64,000 nucleotides of DNA from Limibacter armeniacum (lineage in GTDB: Bacteria > Bacteroidota > Bacteroidia > Cytophagales > Flammeovirgaceae). The stretch is from assembly GCF_036880985.1 (NCBI RefSeq), contig NZ_JBAJNO010000009.1, forward strand, positions 1,054,001 to 1,118,000, written 5' to 3'. Shown here piece by piece: positions 44,210 to 53,277 of this stretch. Within the stretch, counting starts at the first letter, position 1; the number at the start of each line of letters is the position of its first letter. The notes under the pieces are model-generated. The model was not told where the DNA came from. It made no database searches and worked only from the letters and a program-made list of their open reading frames with translations. Position numbers and translations under genes: made by a program.

Positions 44210-44842
44210 CTATATCCTTTTTAGAAAGAACGCTTTCAAGGTCTGCCACAAGGCTTTCTTCTTCTCTACAGCTTCCTCTCCCACTAACATTTGTGTCAGG
44301 CTATCTGCTACGATGGCTTCTACCCCATTCAACTCCAATGGCTGATATTTCAACAACTGTCCTTCTATCAGGAAGCTTTCATCAGCACTGGAGAAATAAA
44401 GCATCTTGCTTGGCTCAAACTGCTTACACAGTTTTTCAAACGTAACATTATCATTTTTCAGGAGGTTGACCACCGCAAATTCATGTAAAGTCAAGTTGAT
44501 TGAACCCATAATTTTCAGCAACAGGTCAAACTCTTTACTCTTCAGCAGGTCCCCTTGGCTGTATTCCAACAAGACCAGTATTTTTCGCTTATTCTCACCA
44601 AAGAACTTATACCCCTCAGCAGTACTTCGTTCAGCCTTTTTCTCCTCCACTTTAGGAACTTCCACCACTTCTTCAGGCTCAGTCTCTTCAACCTCATAGG
44701 CATCTTCCAACTCTTCTTCTGTCTCCTCAGGCAAGTCCAGATGAAAAGCTTCTTCTTCTCCGGGAAGAAGGTAAATCAGATCCTCCTCATCAAAGAGCAT
44801 CTTTAAATATGATAGATTAAAATTTTCTTCACTCATGGTCAT
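44210..44842 (-). CDS. Hypothetical acidic protein, unrecognised family
   Basis: The 210-residue protein has no signal peptide or TM. Residues about 15-75 are strikingly acidic (runs of Glu with Pro and Val), and residues about 80-210 form a compact alpha/beta domain (KRKILVLLEYSQGDLLKSKEFDLL; KMLYFSSADESFLIEGQLLKY) ending in a basic-aromatic tail KKKALWQTLKAFFLKRI. I do not recognise the family. The domain plus the LW-x-x-LK-x-FF tail look like a protein-binding module, but this is only a suggestion. Confidence 0.5.
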   Translation of the reverse strand: MTMSEENFNLSYLKMLFDEEDLIYLLPGEEEAFHLDLPEETEEELEDAYEVEETEPEEVVEVPKVEEKKAERSTAEGYKFFGENKRKILVLLEYSQGDLLKSKEFDLLLKIMGSINLTLHEFAVVNLLKNDNVTFEKLCKQFEPSKMLYFSSADESFLIEGQLLKYQPLELNGVEAIVADSLTQMLVGEEAVEKKKALWQTLKAFFLKRI

Positions 44843-44995
44843 AAACTCAAAAAATGAATCAAGCTTAACAGCAAGGTCAAATACAAAAATCAGCTTTTTT
44901 TATCACTATGCCTAAAAACCTTTTACAATCACTCATTTTTGTTCTTTGCTAGCTCATTTATACTAAATCAAAGAAACCATTTACTGCTCGTACAA

Positions 44996-45030
44996 TAAAA
45001 AAGCCTCTTGCATCACGTGCAAAAGGCTCC
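44996..45030 (-). terminator. Terminator downstream of the Fe-S carrier gene
   Basis: An 11-bp stem with one mismatch (45002-45012 with 45018-45028) and a U run on the minus strand. Confidence 0.75.
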
Positions 45031-45061
45031 TTCAACTATTAAGAAAGAAGTAAGGTAAAGC

Positions 45062-45388
45062 TTATACAGCAAAGCTTTCGCCACAACCACAAGTACGTGA
45101 AGCATTCGGGTTGATAAACTGGAATCCTTTACCGTTAAGACCGTCTGAGAAGTCCAGTGTCGTCCCTAACAGGTAGAGCAAACTCTTCTTGTCTACGTAG
45201 ATGCTTACGCCCTTATCCTCAAACACCTCATCTGATTCACGTGTCTCATTGTCGAATTCAAGATCGTACATCAGTCCAGAGCACCCTCCTCCTTTGACAG
45301 CCACTCGTACATTGAAGTCTTCTGTACGGCCTTCCGCCTTTCTTAATTTGATGATCTCTTCAGCGGCTTTATCAGTAACGTTAATCAT
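45062..45388 (-). CDS. A-type iron-sulfur carrier (IscA/ErpA/SufA family)
   Basis: The 108-residue protein has the HesB/IscA fold with the three invariant cysteines: one in VKGGGCSGLMYDLEFD and two in the terminal TCGCGESFAV. These bind a [2Fe-2S] or [4Fe-4S] cluster for transfer to apoproteins. Several paralogues exist in bacteria; which one this is cannot be decided, and no suf or isc gene is adjacent. It is transcribed alone. Confidence 0.92.
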   Translation of the reverse strand: MINVTDKAAEEIIKLRKAEGRTEDFNVRVAVKGGGCSGLMYDLEFDNETRESDEVFEDKGVSIYVDKKSLLYLLGTTLDFSDGLNGKGFQFINPNASRTCGCGESFAV

Positions 45389-45739
45389 TTTATATCTTTC
45401 AATTTAATTTTTCCTACTAAGTACATTTTCTGAAAAGTGTCTCCCACAAACCTTCTCTTTTTCCATTTGACACTTTCTACCTGACGTTAAGTCTAAATAC
45501 AAAAGTGCATAAAAATTTTGTGAGATGCACTTTACTCCCCCTTGAACTGGGTTCACTATTAACAACTTAATTGAATAAAAGTTGTTTCAAGTCCAAAATT
45601 CTCTCACTAATTATCAACCTTTTATCAAATATTTTAAAAAAAATTAAAGGGTTCTGTCACAAATCTGTGCTTTCGCTATTATTAGTAGTAATGAAATCAA
45701 AGGGGAGAACCCAATTCACGTTTAATGAAATAGTAGAGA
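45389..45739. other. Divergent intergenic region between the Fe-S carrier and desaturase genes
   Basis: It is AT-rich. It contains a hairpin with 8-bp arms (45561-45568 and 45579-45586) and a short palindrome (45543-45555) but no gene. Both promoters must lie here; no clean -7 box is seen. Confidence 0.4.
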
Positions 45740-46510
45740 ATGATTATTCTAGCATTTTTCGTACTGCACTGGTACACTTCGCTCTTTTTCCAGACATTTT
45801 TCCTGCACAGATATGCAGCACACAAGATGTTTACAATGTCTAAAACATGGGAAAAAATCTTTTTTATCCTGACTTATATCTTCCAGGGCTCTAACTACCT
45901 GAGTGCTTACGGTTATGGCATTATGCACAGGCTACACCACGCCCATGCTGATACTGAGCATGACCCACACTCACCATCTTATTCAACAAGTTTGTTTGAT
46001 ATGATGTGGAAGACTAAAAATATCTACACTGATATTTGCAAAGGTAAATTCAAAGTAGAAGAAAAATACACGAAAGATGTACCTGAATGGCATGCATTTG
46101 ACAATTTTGCCAGCAGCTGGTACTCTAGAATTGGATGGGGTGTTGTATACTCTCTTTTCTATATCCAGTTTGCAACACACTGGTGGATGTTCCTACTACT
46201 GCCAATCCACTTCCTGATGTCTCCTGTACACGGAGCTATTATCAACTGGTTTGCACACAAAATCGGTTATATCAACTTCAAGACTAAGGACACTTCAACA
46301 AACCTGTTGCCTTTCGATTTTCTGATGATGGGTGAAGGTTACCACAATAACCACCACACATACGGCTCAAGAGCCAACTTTGGTGGTGTTAGATGGCACG
46401 AAATTGATGTGACCTACCTGATTATAAAGGTACTGAACTGGGTTGGTATCATTAAGATGAGAAAATCTGCTTCTGAAGTATCTCTGGAAAAGCGTAAGAA
46501 AGTTGCATAA
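45740..46510 (+). CDS. Acyl-CoA/acyl-lipid desaturase, membrane type
   Basis: The 256-residue integral membrane di-iron desaturase shows all three histidine boxes: HRYAAH (about 23-28), HRLHHAHAD (about 61-69) and HNNHHTYG (about 200-207), spaced by hydrophobic helices. This pattern is that of delta-9 type fatty acid desaturases, which introduce a double bond to keep membranes fluid. The start at ATG 45740 places the first box right after TM1. It is a single gene ending at a bidirectional terminator. Confidence 0.9.
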   Translation: MIILAFFVLHWYTSLFFQTFFLHRYAAHKMFTMSKTWEKIFFILTYIFQGSNYLSAYGYGIMHRLHHAHADTEHDPHSPSYSTSLFDMMWKTKNIYTDICKGKFKVEEKYTKDVPEWHAFDNFASSWYSRIGWGVVYSLFYIQFATHWWMFLLLPIHFLMSPVHGAIINWFAHKIGYINFKTKDTSTNLLPFDFLMMGEGYHNNHHTYGSRANFGGVRWHEIDVTYLIIKVLNWVGIIKMRKSASEVSLEKRKKVA

Positions 46511-46529
46511 CATTCGATAGTTATATATA

Positions 46530-46578
46530 AAAAAGACCATCAAGGAATCGCTGTACAAAACCTTGATGGTCTTTTTAT
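46530..46578. terminator. Bidirectional terminator after the desaturase
   Basis: Perfect 14-bp stem (46532-46545 with 46561-46574) between convergent genes, with A-rich and T-rich flanks. Confidence 0.85.
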
Positions 46579-46597
46579 TTTAGGCAATTACTGGATA

Positions 46598-47107
46598 TCA
46601 AATGCTTTCCCTTCTATAAACAGCATCCATATATACCTTCTGCCATTTCCCTTTCTTGTAAACACCTATTCTATATTGGTATGTATTGAGATCCTTATAT
46701 ACCCAACTCTCCCTTAGGCGTTCTTTCCCATACTCATATTCATAGTGGATATCTTTCCCCTCAACCAAACAAACCCCTTCTGTAATTCCTCCAAATACAT
46801 CAAACTCCCAAAAGCGTATAGTACTATCGGTTTTACTCCATGTACGAATACCTTCATTTCTCAAACCAAATGACTTTGTTTCCATATTGGTTATACCAAA
46901 GGTTTTCACTTTTACCAATGTCTTACCCAATCCCCACTCAAAGGTCATTTCTTGTTTGAAAGGGGTTCCATTTTCCCACTTGCCTTCTGTCACCCATTTC
47001 CCATCCATCAGGTTATGAAAAGCTTGCAACTTTGTACCTTGTTCCTGCCCTAGTGTAATGATTGGCAGTAGCAGTATCCACAAGCTGAAAAAGTATTTGT
47101 TAAGCAT
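46598..47107 (-). CDS. Secreted hypothetical protein, lipocalin-like
   Basis: The 169-residue protein has a signal peptide (LNKYFFSLWILLLPIITLGQ). A beta-rich domain with the pattern of small DUF1579/lipocalin-like barrels follows: LMDGKWVTEGKWENGTPFKQEMTFEWGLGKTLVKVKTFG, with many Trp/Phe/Tyr residues. No catalytic motif is evident. It is probably a periplasmic ligand-binding or structural protein. The family suggestion is an inference from fold pattern only. Confidence 0.6.
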   Translation of the reverse strand: MLNKYFFSLWILLLPIITLGQEQGTKLQAFHNLMDGKWVTEGKWENGTPFKQEMTFEWGLGKTLVKVKTFGITNMETKSFGLRNEGIRTWSKTDSTIRFWEFDVFGGITEGVCLVEGKDIHYEYEYGKERLRESWVYKDLNTYQYRIGVYKKGKWQKVYMDAVYRRESI

Positions 47108-47195
47108 AGGTTATCTTCTGATATTTTTGAGTTTTCATTTTCAATAAGCCATTAAAATTAGACAATATTGCAAACAGAAAACTACTATCGTTCAT

Positions 47196-47234
47196 TTTTC
47201 TCCATGTATAGACAGAGTATATACATGGAGAAAA
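47196..47234. promoter_or_regulatory. Perfect 15-bp inverted repeat upstream of the PAP2 gene
   Basis: The arms at 47196-47210 and 47220-47234 are exact reverse complements with a 9-nt loop, 30 bp before the PAP2 start. No T run follows, so it does not read as a terminator for either strand. It lies between divergent genes and could be an operator or a leader hairpin. Confidence 0.55.
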
Positions 47235-47264
47235 GTTACTCATACTTATTTATTAGAAAGTGAA

Positions 47265-48005
47265 ATGAAAAACCATTTTTTTGCTATCATCATTGTACTA
47301 GTTTGTGCTATTATTTCATTGGTTATCACCAACCTTTTTGTACCATTCTTTGGTATGGCACTCCAGTCAGACACTCTCACAACTTACTGGCTACTGATCG
47401 CTGATTCTGCCATTACATATCCCACTATTGGACTGGTTACTTTGGCAGGTGGCTTTCACTTTTTGCATACCAAAAGATATCAAAGCCTGATATTCATTGT
47501 ATTTTCATTATTAATGATGAAAGGCATAGCCACAATCAATGAGCATTTTCTGAAAGAGAATCTGGCAATCCCAAGACCGTCCATCTCTGCATTGGAAGCT
47601 AGAGGGTTATTGAATGCCAAGGATTTTTATCTGACAAATGCCACAAAAGAGGACAGGCGAACAGCACTGATGGAGATTTTAGCGACCCCCAATGCAAAAG
47701 CAAGTGTTGTAGATATACCCAACTCTTTACTCGAACACTGGGTACATGAGACGGGTTACTCGATGCCTTCTGGTCATGCACAGAATGCATTCTTGCTAGC
47801 GACGCTGTTGAGCTTAACCTTGTTAAGTATATACAGGGATAAAACATGGCTTACGGCACCATTTTTTGTGTGGGCTACACTTGTTGCTGCTTCTCGCATG
47901 GCCTTACATGTACATACAATGGAAGATGTCATTATGGGAGCTGTATCGGGGGTCATGTGGGGCATTATAGTTTGGATTATCAATAGAAAGCTTAAACTTA
48001 TATAA
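47265..48005 (+). CDS. PAP2-family phosphatase, membrane-bound
   Basis: The 246-residue protein has about six TM helices and the three-part acid-phosphatase motif: KENLAIPRP (K-x6-RP), PSGH in YSMPSGHAQNAF, and SRMALHVHTMED (S-R-x5-H-x3-D). Such proteins dephosphorylate phosphatidate, undecaprenyl diphosphate or phosphatidylglycerophosphate at the outer face of the inner membrane. It precedes the glycerophosphodiesterase gene by 24 bp, which points to lipid turnover. Confidence 0.9.
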   Translation: MKNHFFAIIIVLVCAIISLVITNLFVPFFGMALQSDTLTTYWLLIADSAITYPTIGLVTLAGGFHFLHTKRYQSLIFIVFSLLMMKGIATINEHFLKENLAIPRPSISALEARGLLNAKDFYLTNATKEDRRTALMEILATPNAKASVVDIPNSLLEHWVHETGYSMPSGHAQNAFLLATLLSLTLLSIYRDKTWLTAPFFVWATLVAASRMALHVHTMEDVIMGAVSGVMWGIIVWIINRKLKLI

Positions 48006-48029
48006 TCTGTTGATTGAACGTTTAGAGAT

Positions 48030-48937
48030 ATGAAAAAAATCATACTAACCTTTTTGGAATAGCAATTACAGCGGGCACGGTCATTAAGCTTTTACCTACT
48101 CCACAAAGATTTGAGCATAACCCTTTCAGACAAAAACAAAACAGGCCACTGATTATCGCTCATGGAGGAGCTAAGCTGCTTTATCCTGAAAATACTATGT
48201 TGGCTTTTGAAAGCTGTTTGCAATACGGGGTAGACATGCTGGAGATGGATGTTTGCCTGACCAAAGACCATATACTGGTCACTCACCACAACCTTACCAT
48301 TGATGAAACCAGTGAGGCGACCGGTGCTGTTGCAGATTATACTTTTGAGCAACTTCAGCAGTTTAATTTTGGATACCGATTTACAGATCTGAAAGGTGAT
48401 CAGCCCTATAAAACAACAAAAGTTCTTATTTCTTCTTTAGAGCAAGTACTCAAACGGTTTCCTGATATGGATATGATTGTTGAAATCAAGAACAATGGTG
48501 AAGCAGGGACAAAAGCAGCCGATTTGCTTTGGGAACTCATTGAGAAGTACCATGCAGAAAACCGATTGATTGTAGCATCCTTTTATGCCAAACCTCTTCA
48601 GTATTTCAGACAAATATCACAGGGAAAAGTTTATACATCCATGTCTAAACCAGAGATCACCAAGATGGTACTTCTGAATAAAGTAGGTCTAGAATACTTC
48701 CATCACCCAAAAGGGAGCAGTATTCAGGTACCGACACAATCTTCAGGTATCAGTTTGGCTGATGAGCGGTTTATCAACAAAATGAAACAGCAAGGAATTG
48801 CTACTCACTTCTGGACCATCAATGATTCTACCGAAATGCGTAAGTTGATTAACTTAAAAGCAGACGGAATCATAACAGACAGACCTGACTTATTGCAAGC
48901 GCTTTTAGGAGAGTATGGTCCAGTTACCCAGAATTGA
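48030..48937 (+). CDS. Glycerophosphodiester phosphodiesterase with apparent N-terminal frameshift
   Basis: ATG 48030 opens a signal-anchor-like peptide (MKKIILTFLE) that stops at 48060. The GDPD domain lies in the other frame, readable from about 48053 as FGIAITAGTVIKLLPTPQRF then RPLIIAHGGAKLLYPENTMLAFE, and closes at 48937. One added T in the T5 run at 48051-48055 would join them into about 302 residues. The first ATG of the second frame (48197) would lose the His-Gly-Gly and PEN active-site segment. Catalytic EMDVCLTKDH and HHN are intact. GDPDs release sn-glycerol 3-phosphate from deacylated lipids. It may be a true mutation, a programmed slip or a base-call error. Confidence 0.75.
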
Positions 48938-48992
48938 ATTAAAAACCACCAATTTACCATGCACATAGAAGTGCTATCATAAACCCCAAAAA

Positions 48993-49670
48993 ATGAGTAT
49001 AAAAGTAATTGGTGCCGGGTTCGGCAGGACTGGCACAAAATCATTGCAAGTAGCTTTGGAAAAACTTGGCTATGGTAAGTGTTACCATATGGAAGAGCTA
49101 CTCAGAAATCCTGAAGGCGTAACCCATTGGCAAGATGCATTCAAAAAGAGACATGTCGATTGGGACAAGTTATTTGAAGGTTATAATGCTATTGTTGACT
49201 TTCCGGGAGCCATGTATTACAAAGAACTGGCAGCACATTACCCCAATGCCAAAGTCATTCTAAGTATGAGAGATCCTGAGAGTTGGTACAACAGTGCTTA
49301 TACGACCATTTTCAAATTTGAACCCAGTCTTGGCAACAAACTCAAAATGATTCTATCTCTACCTTTTTCACAACTATCCAGAAACCTACTTAAGGTGATC
49401 ATTCTCAATAAAAAATCAATATGGGGAGATCTTTTTGAAGGGCAATTCAAAAATAAGGAGTTTGCGATACAAAAATACAAAGCACACATTGAGGAAGTAA
49501 AAAGCACCATTCCAAAAGAAAGGCTATTAATTTTTGACCCAAAAGATGGTTGGGAACCACTGTGTTCTTTCCTTGGCAAGGAAGTCCCTTCTGAGCCATT
49601 TCCAAGAACCAACCTCAAAGAAGGTTTTCATGTTTGGGCTAACAATATTGTTACAGATATTTTGAAATAA
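48993..49670 (+). CDS. Sulfotransferase-like protein
   Basis: The 225-residue protein starts with VIGAGFGRTGTKSLQVALEKLGYGKCYHM, the PAPS 5'-phosphosulfate loop of the sulfotransferase superfamily (Sulfotransfer_4 type). LSMRDPESWYNS, the 3'-phosphate-binding strand, follows, and then KYKAHIEEVKSTIPKERLLIFDPKDGWEPLCSFLG. It probably moves a sulfo group to a small or lipid acceptor. The acceptor is unknown. It lies 55 bp after the GDPD gene on the same strand and may be cotranscribed. Confidence 0.75.
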   Translation: MSIKVIGAGFGRTGTKSLQVALEKLGYGKCYHMEELLRNPEGVTHWQDAFKKRHVDWDKLFEGYNAIVDFPGAMYYKELAAHYPNAKVILSMRDPESWYNSAYTTIFKFEPSLGNKLKMILSLPFSQLSRNLLKVIILNKKSIWGDLFEGQFKNKEFAIQKYKAHIEEVKSTIPKERLLIFDPKDGWEPLCSFLGKEVPSEPFPRTNLKEGFHVWANNIVTDILK

Positions 49671-49712
49671 AAGAAGCCCTCGTTTTAAAACGGGGGCTTC
49701 TTTACTTTTTTA
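49670..49712. terminator. Bidirectional terminator
   Basis: A 15- to 16-bp GC-rich stem spanning 49671-49703 with one wobble, followed by a T-rich tail. It sits between the sulfotransferase-like gene and the convergent DUF58 gene. Confidence 0.85.
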
Positions 49713-51023
49713 AATTACGCCTCTAGCTTTCAGGGCTAAATACTTATTCAATGTATCTACTGTCAGGTTTTCAGGAGTGGTAAGCACTGCATGAATACCA
49801 TGTTGATTCAGTGTTTTGGCGATAAGTCTTTTATCCATTGAAAATTGCTCGATCAGACCTTTTCGGTAAAGAGCAGACTTTGTATCCTCCTCCTCTTCCA
49901 AGAGGTCATTCAGCTCCGAATTCTCAAAAAGTACCACTACCAATACATGGCGCTTAGCCAACACTTGCAAGTAAGGGAGATTTCGTTCCAATGATTCCTT
50001 ATGTTCAAAATTGGTATAAAGCATCAACAAACTCCTATGGGTAATTTTTTTTCTGACAAGCGTACTCATTTCCGCCATATTGCTTTCATGAAAACCTGTA
50101 TCCAAATGGTAAAGTTGGTCGGATACCAACTTCATCTGCCTTGAGAGTCTACCAGCTTTCAAAAAAGTATTTACCTTCTTCTCGAAACTAACCACCCCTA
50201 CAGAATCCTGTTTCTTATGAGCAATATGTAACAAAACCAAAGTGGCATTGATTGCATAATCCAACAGCGTCATTCCATTAAAAGGCATTTTCATGGAACG
50301 TCCCATATCTATCAATGAGTACACCTGCTGTGCCTTTTCATCCTGATAGTGATTTACCATCAGGTTTTGCTGACGGGCAGTAGCAGCCCAATTGATTGTA
50401 CGGTAGTCATCTCCTGCCACATACTCTTTGATCTGGTCAAACTCTTTCTGCTGACCTATCTTTCTAGTTTTCTTGATTCCGCCTTCAAGGTGGCCTGTAT
50501 GAAAAGCAATCAACTCAAACTTTTTCAGCTTCAAGTAGGAAGGGTAAACTTTCACTACCTGCTCCTGAGGAATAGAAACCTTTCGTCTTACTAATCTAAA
50601 AGAGGTGGACACCAACAACCTTAATTGTCCAAAGTGATACTCTCCTCTTGTTTTAGGAACCAAGGCATATTGAATTTGCTCCTGTTGACTTCCTTCCAAC
50701 TTAAAATCAAAGGTCAAATCTCTACGTTGTAGCTGAGGAGGTACTTCATCAATCAGCGTACAGTAGACAGGGAAATCAACCAAACTATCAACCGAAATAT
50801 GAACTGTATTGGCATCTCCATTAGACATCTTGTCATTTACTGTCCGATGAGCTGTCAGCACCTGTTTTTGTCTGTATAGGATAAAAATATCGATCATGAT
50901 AATCAATGAAAATATCCCAAACAGCACTTTCATCGGCAACAGCAGCACTGGAAATATATACGAAAGCACGAAGCCACCCACCAACGCAAGACTGCTTATA
51001 TAAAATCTATTTGAAAAAAACAC
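49710..51023 (-). CDS. DUF58 domain protein, MoxR cluster
   Basis: The 437-residue protein has two N-terminal TM helices (about 9-50). A cytoplasmic region ends in a DUF58 domain with GDDYRTINWAATARQQNLMVNHYQDEKAQQVYSLIDMGRSM, the segment that carries the von Willebrand-like metal site (D-x-G-R-S-M). DUF58 proteins accompany MoxR ATPases and are thought to be their chaperone targets. It is the last gene of the cluster. Confidence 0.85.
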   Translation of the reverse strand: MFFSNRFYISSLALVGGFVLSYIFPVLLLPMKVLFGIFSLIIMIDIFILYRQKQVLTAHRTVNDKMSNGDANTVHISVDSLVDFPVYCTLIDEVPPQLQRRDLTFDFKLEGSQQEQIQYALVPKTRGEYHFGQLRLLVSTSFRLVRRKVSIPQEQVVKVYPSYLKLKKFELIAFHTGHLEGGIKKTRKIGQQKEFDQIKEYVAGDDYRTINWAATARQQNLMVNHYQDEKAQQVYSLIDMGRSMKMPFNGMTLLDYAINATLVLLHIAHKKQDSVGVVSFEKKVNTFLKAGRLSRQMKLVSDQLYHLDTGFHESNMAEMSTLVRKKITHRSLLMLYTNFEHKESLERNLPYLQVLAKRHVLVVVLFENSELNDLLEEEEDTKSALYRKGLIEQFSMDKRLIAKTLNQHGIHAVLTTPENLTVDTLNKYLALKARGVI

Positions 51024-51080
51024 GGTCGCTTGTTTTAGGTGTATGAAGCCAGCAACTGTTCTGCTCTGGCTTCCAATGCA

Positions 51081-52064
51081 TTATCTTGGTACTTCTACGG
51101 TCTTGATAATTCTTTCCAGTACTCTATGAGGCTTCTCTCCTTCCATCTCTTTTTCTGCTGTCAGGATAATTCTATGTCCGAGTACATGGATTGCCATTGA
51201 CGCAACATCATCTGGCGTTACAAAGTCCCTTCCTTGCAAGATGGCCCAAGCTTTTGATGCCGCCAGCAATGCGACACCTGCTCTAGGTGAAGCACCCAAA
51301 TAAAGCTCCCCACATGTACGAGTTCCTCGAATTACTTGAAGGATATACTGCATAATTTCATCCTTCACGATCACCTGATGTGTCAGTTCTCGGAAATGAG
51401 CAATTTGAGCAGCATCCAGTAGCGTTTCAATCTCTTCTGGTTTCCAGATTTTCTGCTGTCCATTATTGGCTTTCAGAATCTCGAATTCATCTTCTGCCTC
51501 TGGATAGTCTACATTAATCTTAAAAAGAAAACGGTCTAACTGTGCTTCAGGTAAAGGATAGGTTCCTTCCTGCTCCACAGGGTTCTGCGTAGCCAACACC
51601 ATAAACGGCTCGTCCATTGGATAAGTAGTTCCATCATAGGTGATTTGTCTCTCTTCCATCACTTCAAACAGTGATGACTGTGTTTTGGCAGGAGCACGGT
51701 TGATCTCATCCACCAACACGATATTTCCGAAAACAGGTCCCCTTCTGAATTCAAAAATATTTTTCTGTGCATTAAATACCGATGTACCTATAACATCAGA
51801 TGGCATTAAGTCTGGTGTAAACTGAACCCGCTTATAATTACCTGAAATATGTGCGGCCAATACTTTCGCTGTCAATGTCTTCGCTACACCCGGCACGCCC
51901 TCTATCAAGACATGTCCGTTAGCCAACAAAGCAGTCAACAGCAAATCGATCATCTGTCTTTGTCCTTTGACTGTTTTACTTACTGATGCTCTTACAGCTT
52001 TAAGGCTTTCGTACAGTTCAGTAGTATCTATTCTATTTTCAAATCTGTCTATCGTATTTTCCAT
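51081..52064 (-). CDS. MoxR-family AAA+ ATPase
   Basis: The 327-residue protein has the MoxR-type AAA+ core: Walker A in IEGVPGVAKTLTAK, Walker B in NIVLVDEINRAPAKTQSSLFEVMEERQ, sensor 1 in MVLATQNPVEQEGTYPLPEAQLDRF and a sensor 2 arginine in ASPRAGVALL. MoxR proteins act as chaperones for maturation of metalloproteins or von Willebrand-domain complexes. It is encoded between the DUF4350 and DUF58 genes, all in one direction. Confidence 0.92.
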   Translation of the reverse strand: MENTIDRFENRIDTTELYESLKAVRASVSKTVKGQRQMIDLLLTALLANGHVLIEGVPGVAKTLTAKVLAAHISGNYKRVQFTPDLMPSDVIGTSVFNAQKNIFEFRRGPVFGNIVLVDEINRAPAKTQSSLFEVMEERQITYDGTTYPMDEPFMVLATQNPVEQEGTYPLPEAQLDRFLFKINVDYPEAEDEFEILKANNGQQKIWKPEEIETLLDAAQIAHFRELTHQVIVKDEIMQYILQVIRGTRTCGELYLGASPRAGVALLAASKAWAILQGRDFVTPDDVASMAIHVLGHRIILTAEKEMEGEKPHRVLERIIKTVEVPR

Positions 52065-52086
52065 GTCTTATTTCAATCAGTTTAGA

Positions 52087-53277
52087 TTAGCTATTGATAT
52101 GCTGATAGAAGCTGTCCAACTGTCTATTTACGTCAAAAAAGAATTTATCATCTGTTGGATTGGTCGTTGCCATCTCCAAACTGTCAATTAACTTATTCAG
52201 TACCTTCACCCCCAATCCTGTCTTGATACTCAAAGCTTCTACCAACTGGTCTTGCTGTGTATTGATCGGATCAATAAAAAAACGTTTCCTTAGCACATCA
52301 AAAAAGTACACCTTTCTTTTTTCCAAGAGGTTACTATTTTCTCCTTTCTTAAGGTAAAGCTGCGTCAAGGTATTCAGGTGTGAAAGCGACATATTGGCTG
52401 GCGGCTCAATCACAGGTATAATCCGCTGTTTTCTACGAGACTCAAATATCATAAAGATCACCAAGGTCAACAGCAAAATATAGAATCCCCACTTGAGTGC
52501 ATTTTGAGAAACCAAGTACCTGAATGGTGAACTTGAAAGCCCCCTTCCCAGTGTATAAAGTTCTGAGCGGACATATTCACCTTGAGGCAATTCTGATAAA
52601 ATCTTGGCTACTAAATAGTGATTATCCTCATACAGCAAATTGATATTGGCAAACACCTTAGGAGTAGTCAACACATAGACATTTCCTTCTCCCACTTTGA
52701 CCTTCACATAAATTGCTTGCCCCCTTTCATTGGTTGCCAGTACTGTAGAGGTTTCCTTATCATATTTGGCTATATAAAAGCTTAGATCAAAGTCTGAGTA
52801 ATAGCCTTTCAGGTCTCCTGCTTGCAGATAAGTTGTATCAATATCCGAGATATTATTTTCGTTTATTTCCGGCACCCTATAAATATCACTGTACTCATAT
52901 TCTAACTCCAATCCCAATGTATCCGCTGTGCGCGCATCTATCTTTTCAGCTGCCAAAAGTATATTCCCACCTAATTCAGCCACTTCAATAATTGAATTTC
53001 GATCTTCATCACCTGCAAAGAATTTATCAGCAATAACCATCAAATCCGTTACAGACTCTTCATTCCATATTTCATAGAATGTCTTGCGGGTATGGGTTAC
53101 TCCTACTCCAAATGGTTTATCCTGAAGTAACTCAATCAGTGCTTTTGTACCATATGGTGAAGTGCTTTTGGAGTCATAATGCTCATTCCAATCAGTCTGT
53201 TTATTAGATGTAGACACCATAAAAAAATAAGCAACCACAGCCAACCCTAATATCAAATATCCTTTATATTTCTTCAT
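52087..53277 (-). CDS. DUF4350 domain protein
   Basis: The 396-residue protein has an N-terminal TM (YLILGLAVVAYFFMV) and a periplasmic domain (about 25-265) with the DUF4350 pattern SPYGTKALIELLQDKP. A second TM (about 265-285, WGFYILLLTLVIFMIF) and a cytoplasmic tail with helical repeats follow. DUF4350 proteins are conserved partners of DUF4129 and MoxR; no biochemical role is known. It overlaps the DUF4129 gene by 4 bp, showing translational coupling. Confidence 0.8.
   Translation of the reverse strand: MKKYKGYLILGLAVVAYFFMVSTSNKQTDWNEHYDSKSTSPYGTKALIELLQDKPFGVGVTHTRKTFYEIWNEESVTDLMVIADKFFAGDEDRNSIIEVAELGGNILLAAEKIDARTADTLGLELEYEYSDIYRVPEINENNISDIDTTYLQAGDLKGYYSDFDLSFYIAKYDKETSTVLATNERGQAIYVKVKVGEGNVYVLTTPKVFANINLLYEDNHYLVAKILSELPQGEYVRSELYTLGRGLSSSPFRYLVSQNALKWGFYILLLTLVIFMIFESRRKQRIIPVIEPPANMSLSHLNTLTQLYLKKGENSNLLEKRKVYFFDVLRKRFFIDPINTQQDQLVEALSIKTGLGVKVLNKLIDSLEMATTNPTDDKFFFDVNRQLDSFYQHINS

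Noticed and set aside
45649-45712. 7-bp inverted repeat upstream of the desaturase
   Set aside because: The arms are short and 50 bp apart in AT-rich DNA; this is expected by chance.
45571-45843. 90-codon plus-strand frame running into the desaturase
   Set aside because: It is out of frame with the desaturase, which is the conserved reading; it starts in AT-rich intergenic DNA with no similarity.
47774-48043. Minus-strand frame across the PAP2 3' end
   Set aside because: Antisense to the PAP2 active-site region; no support.
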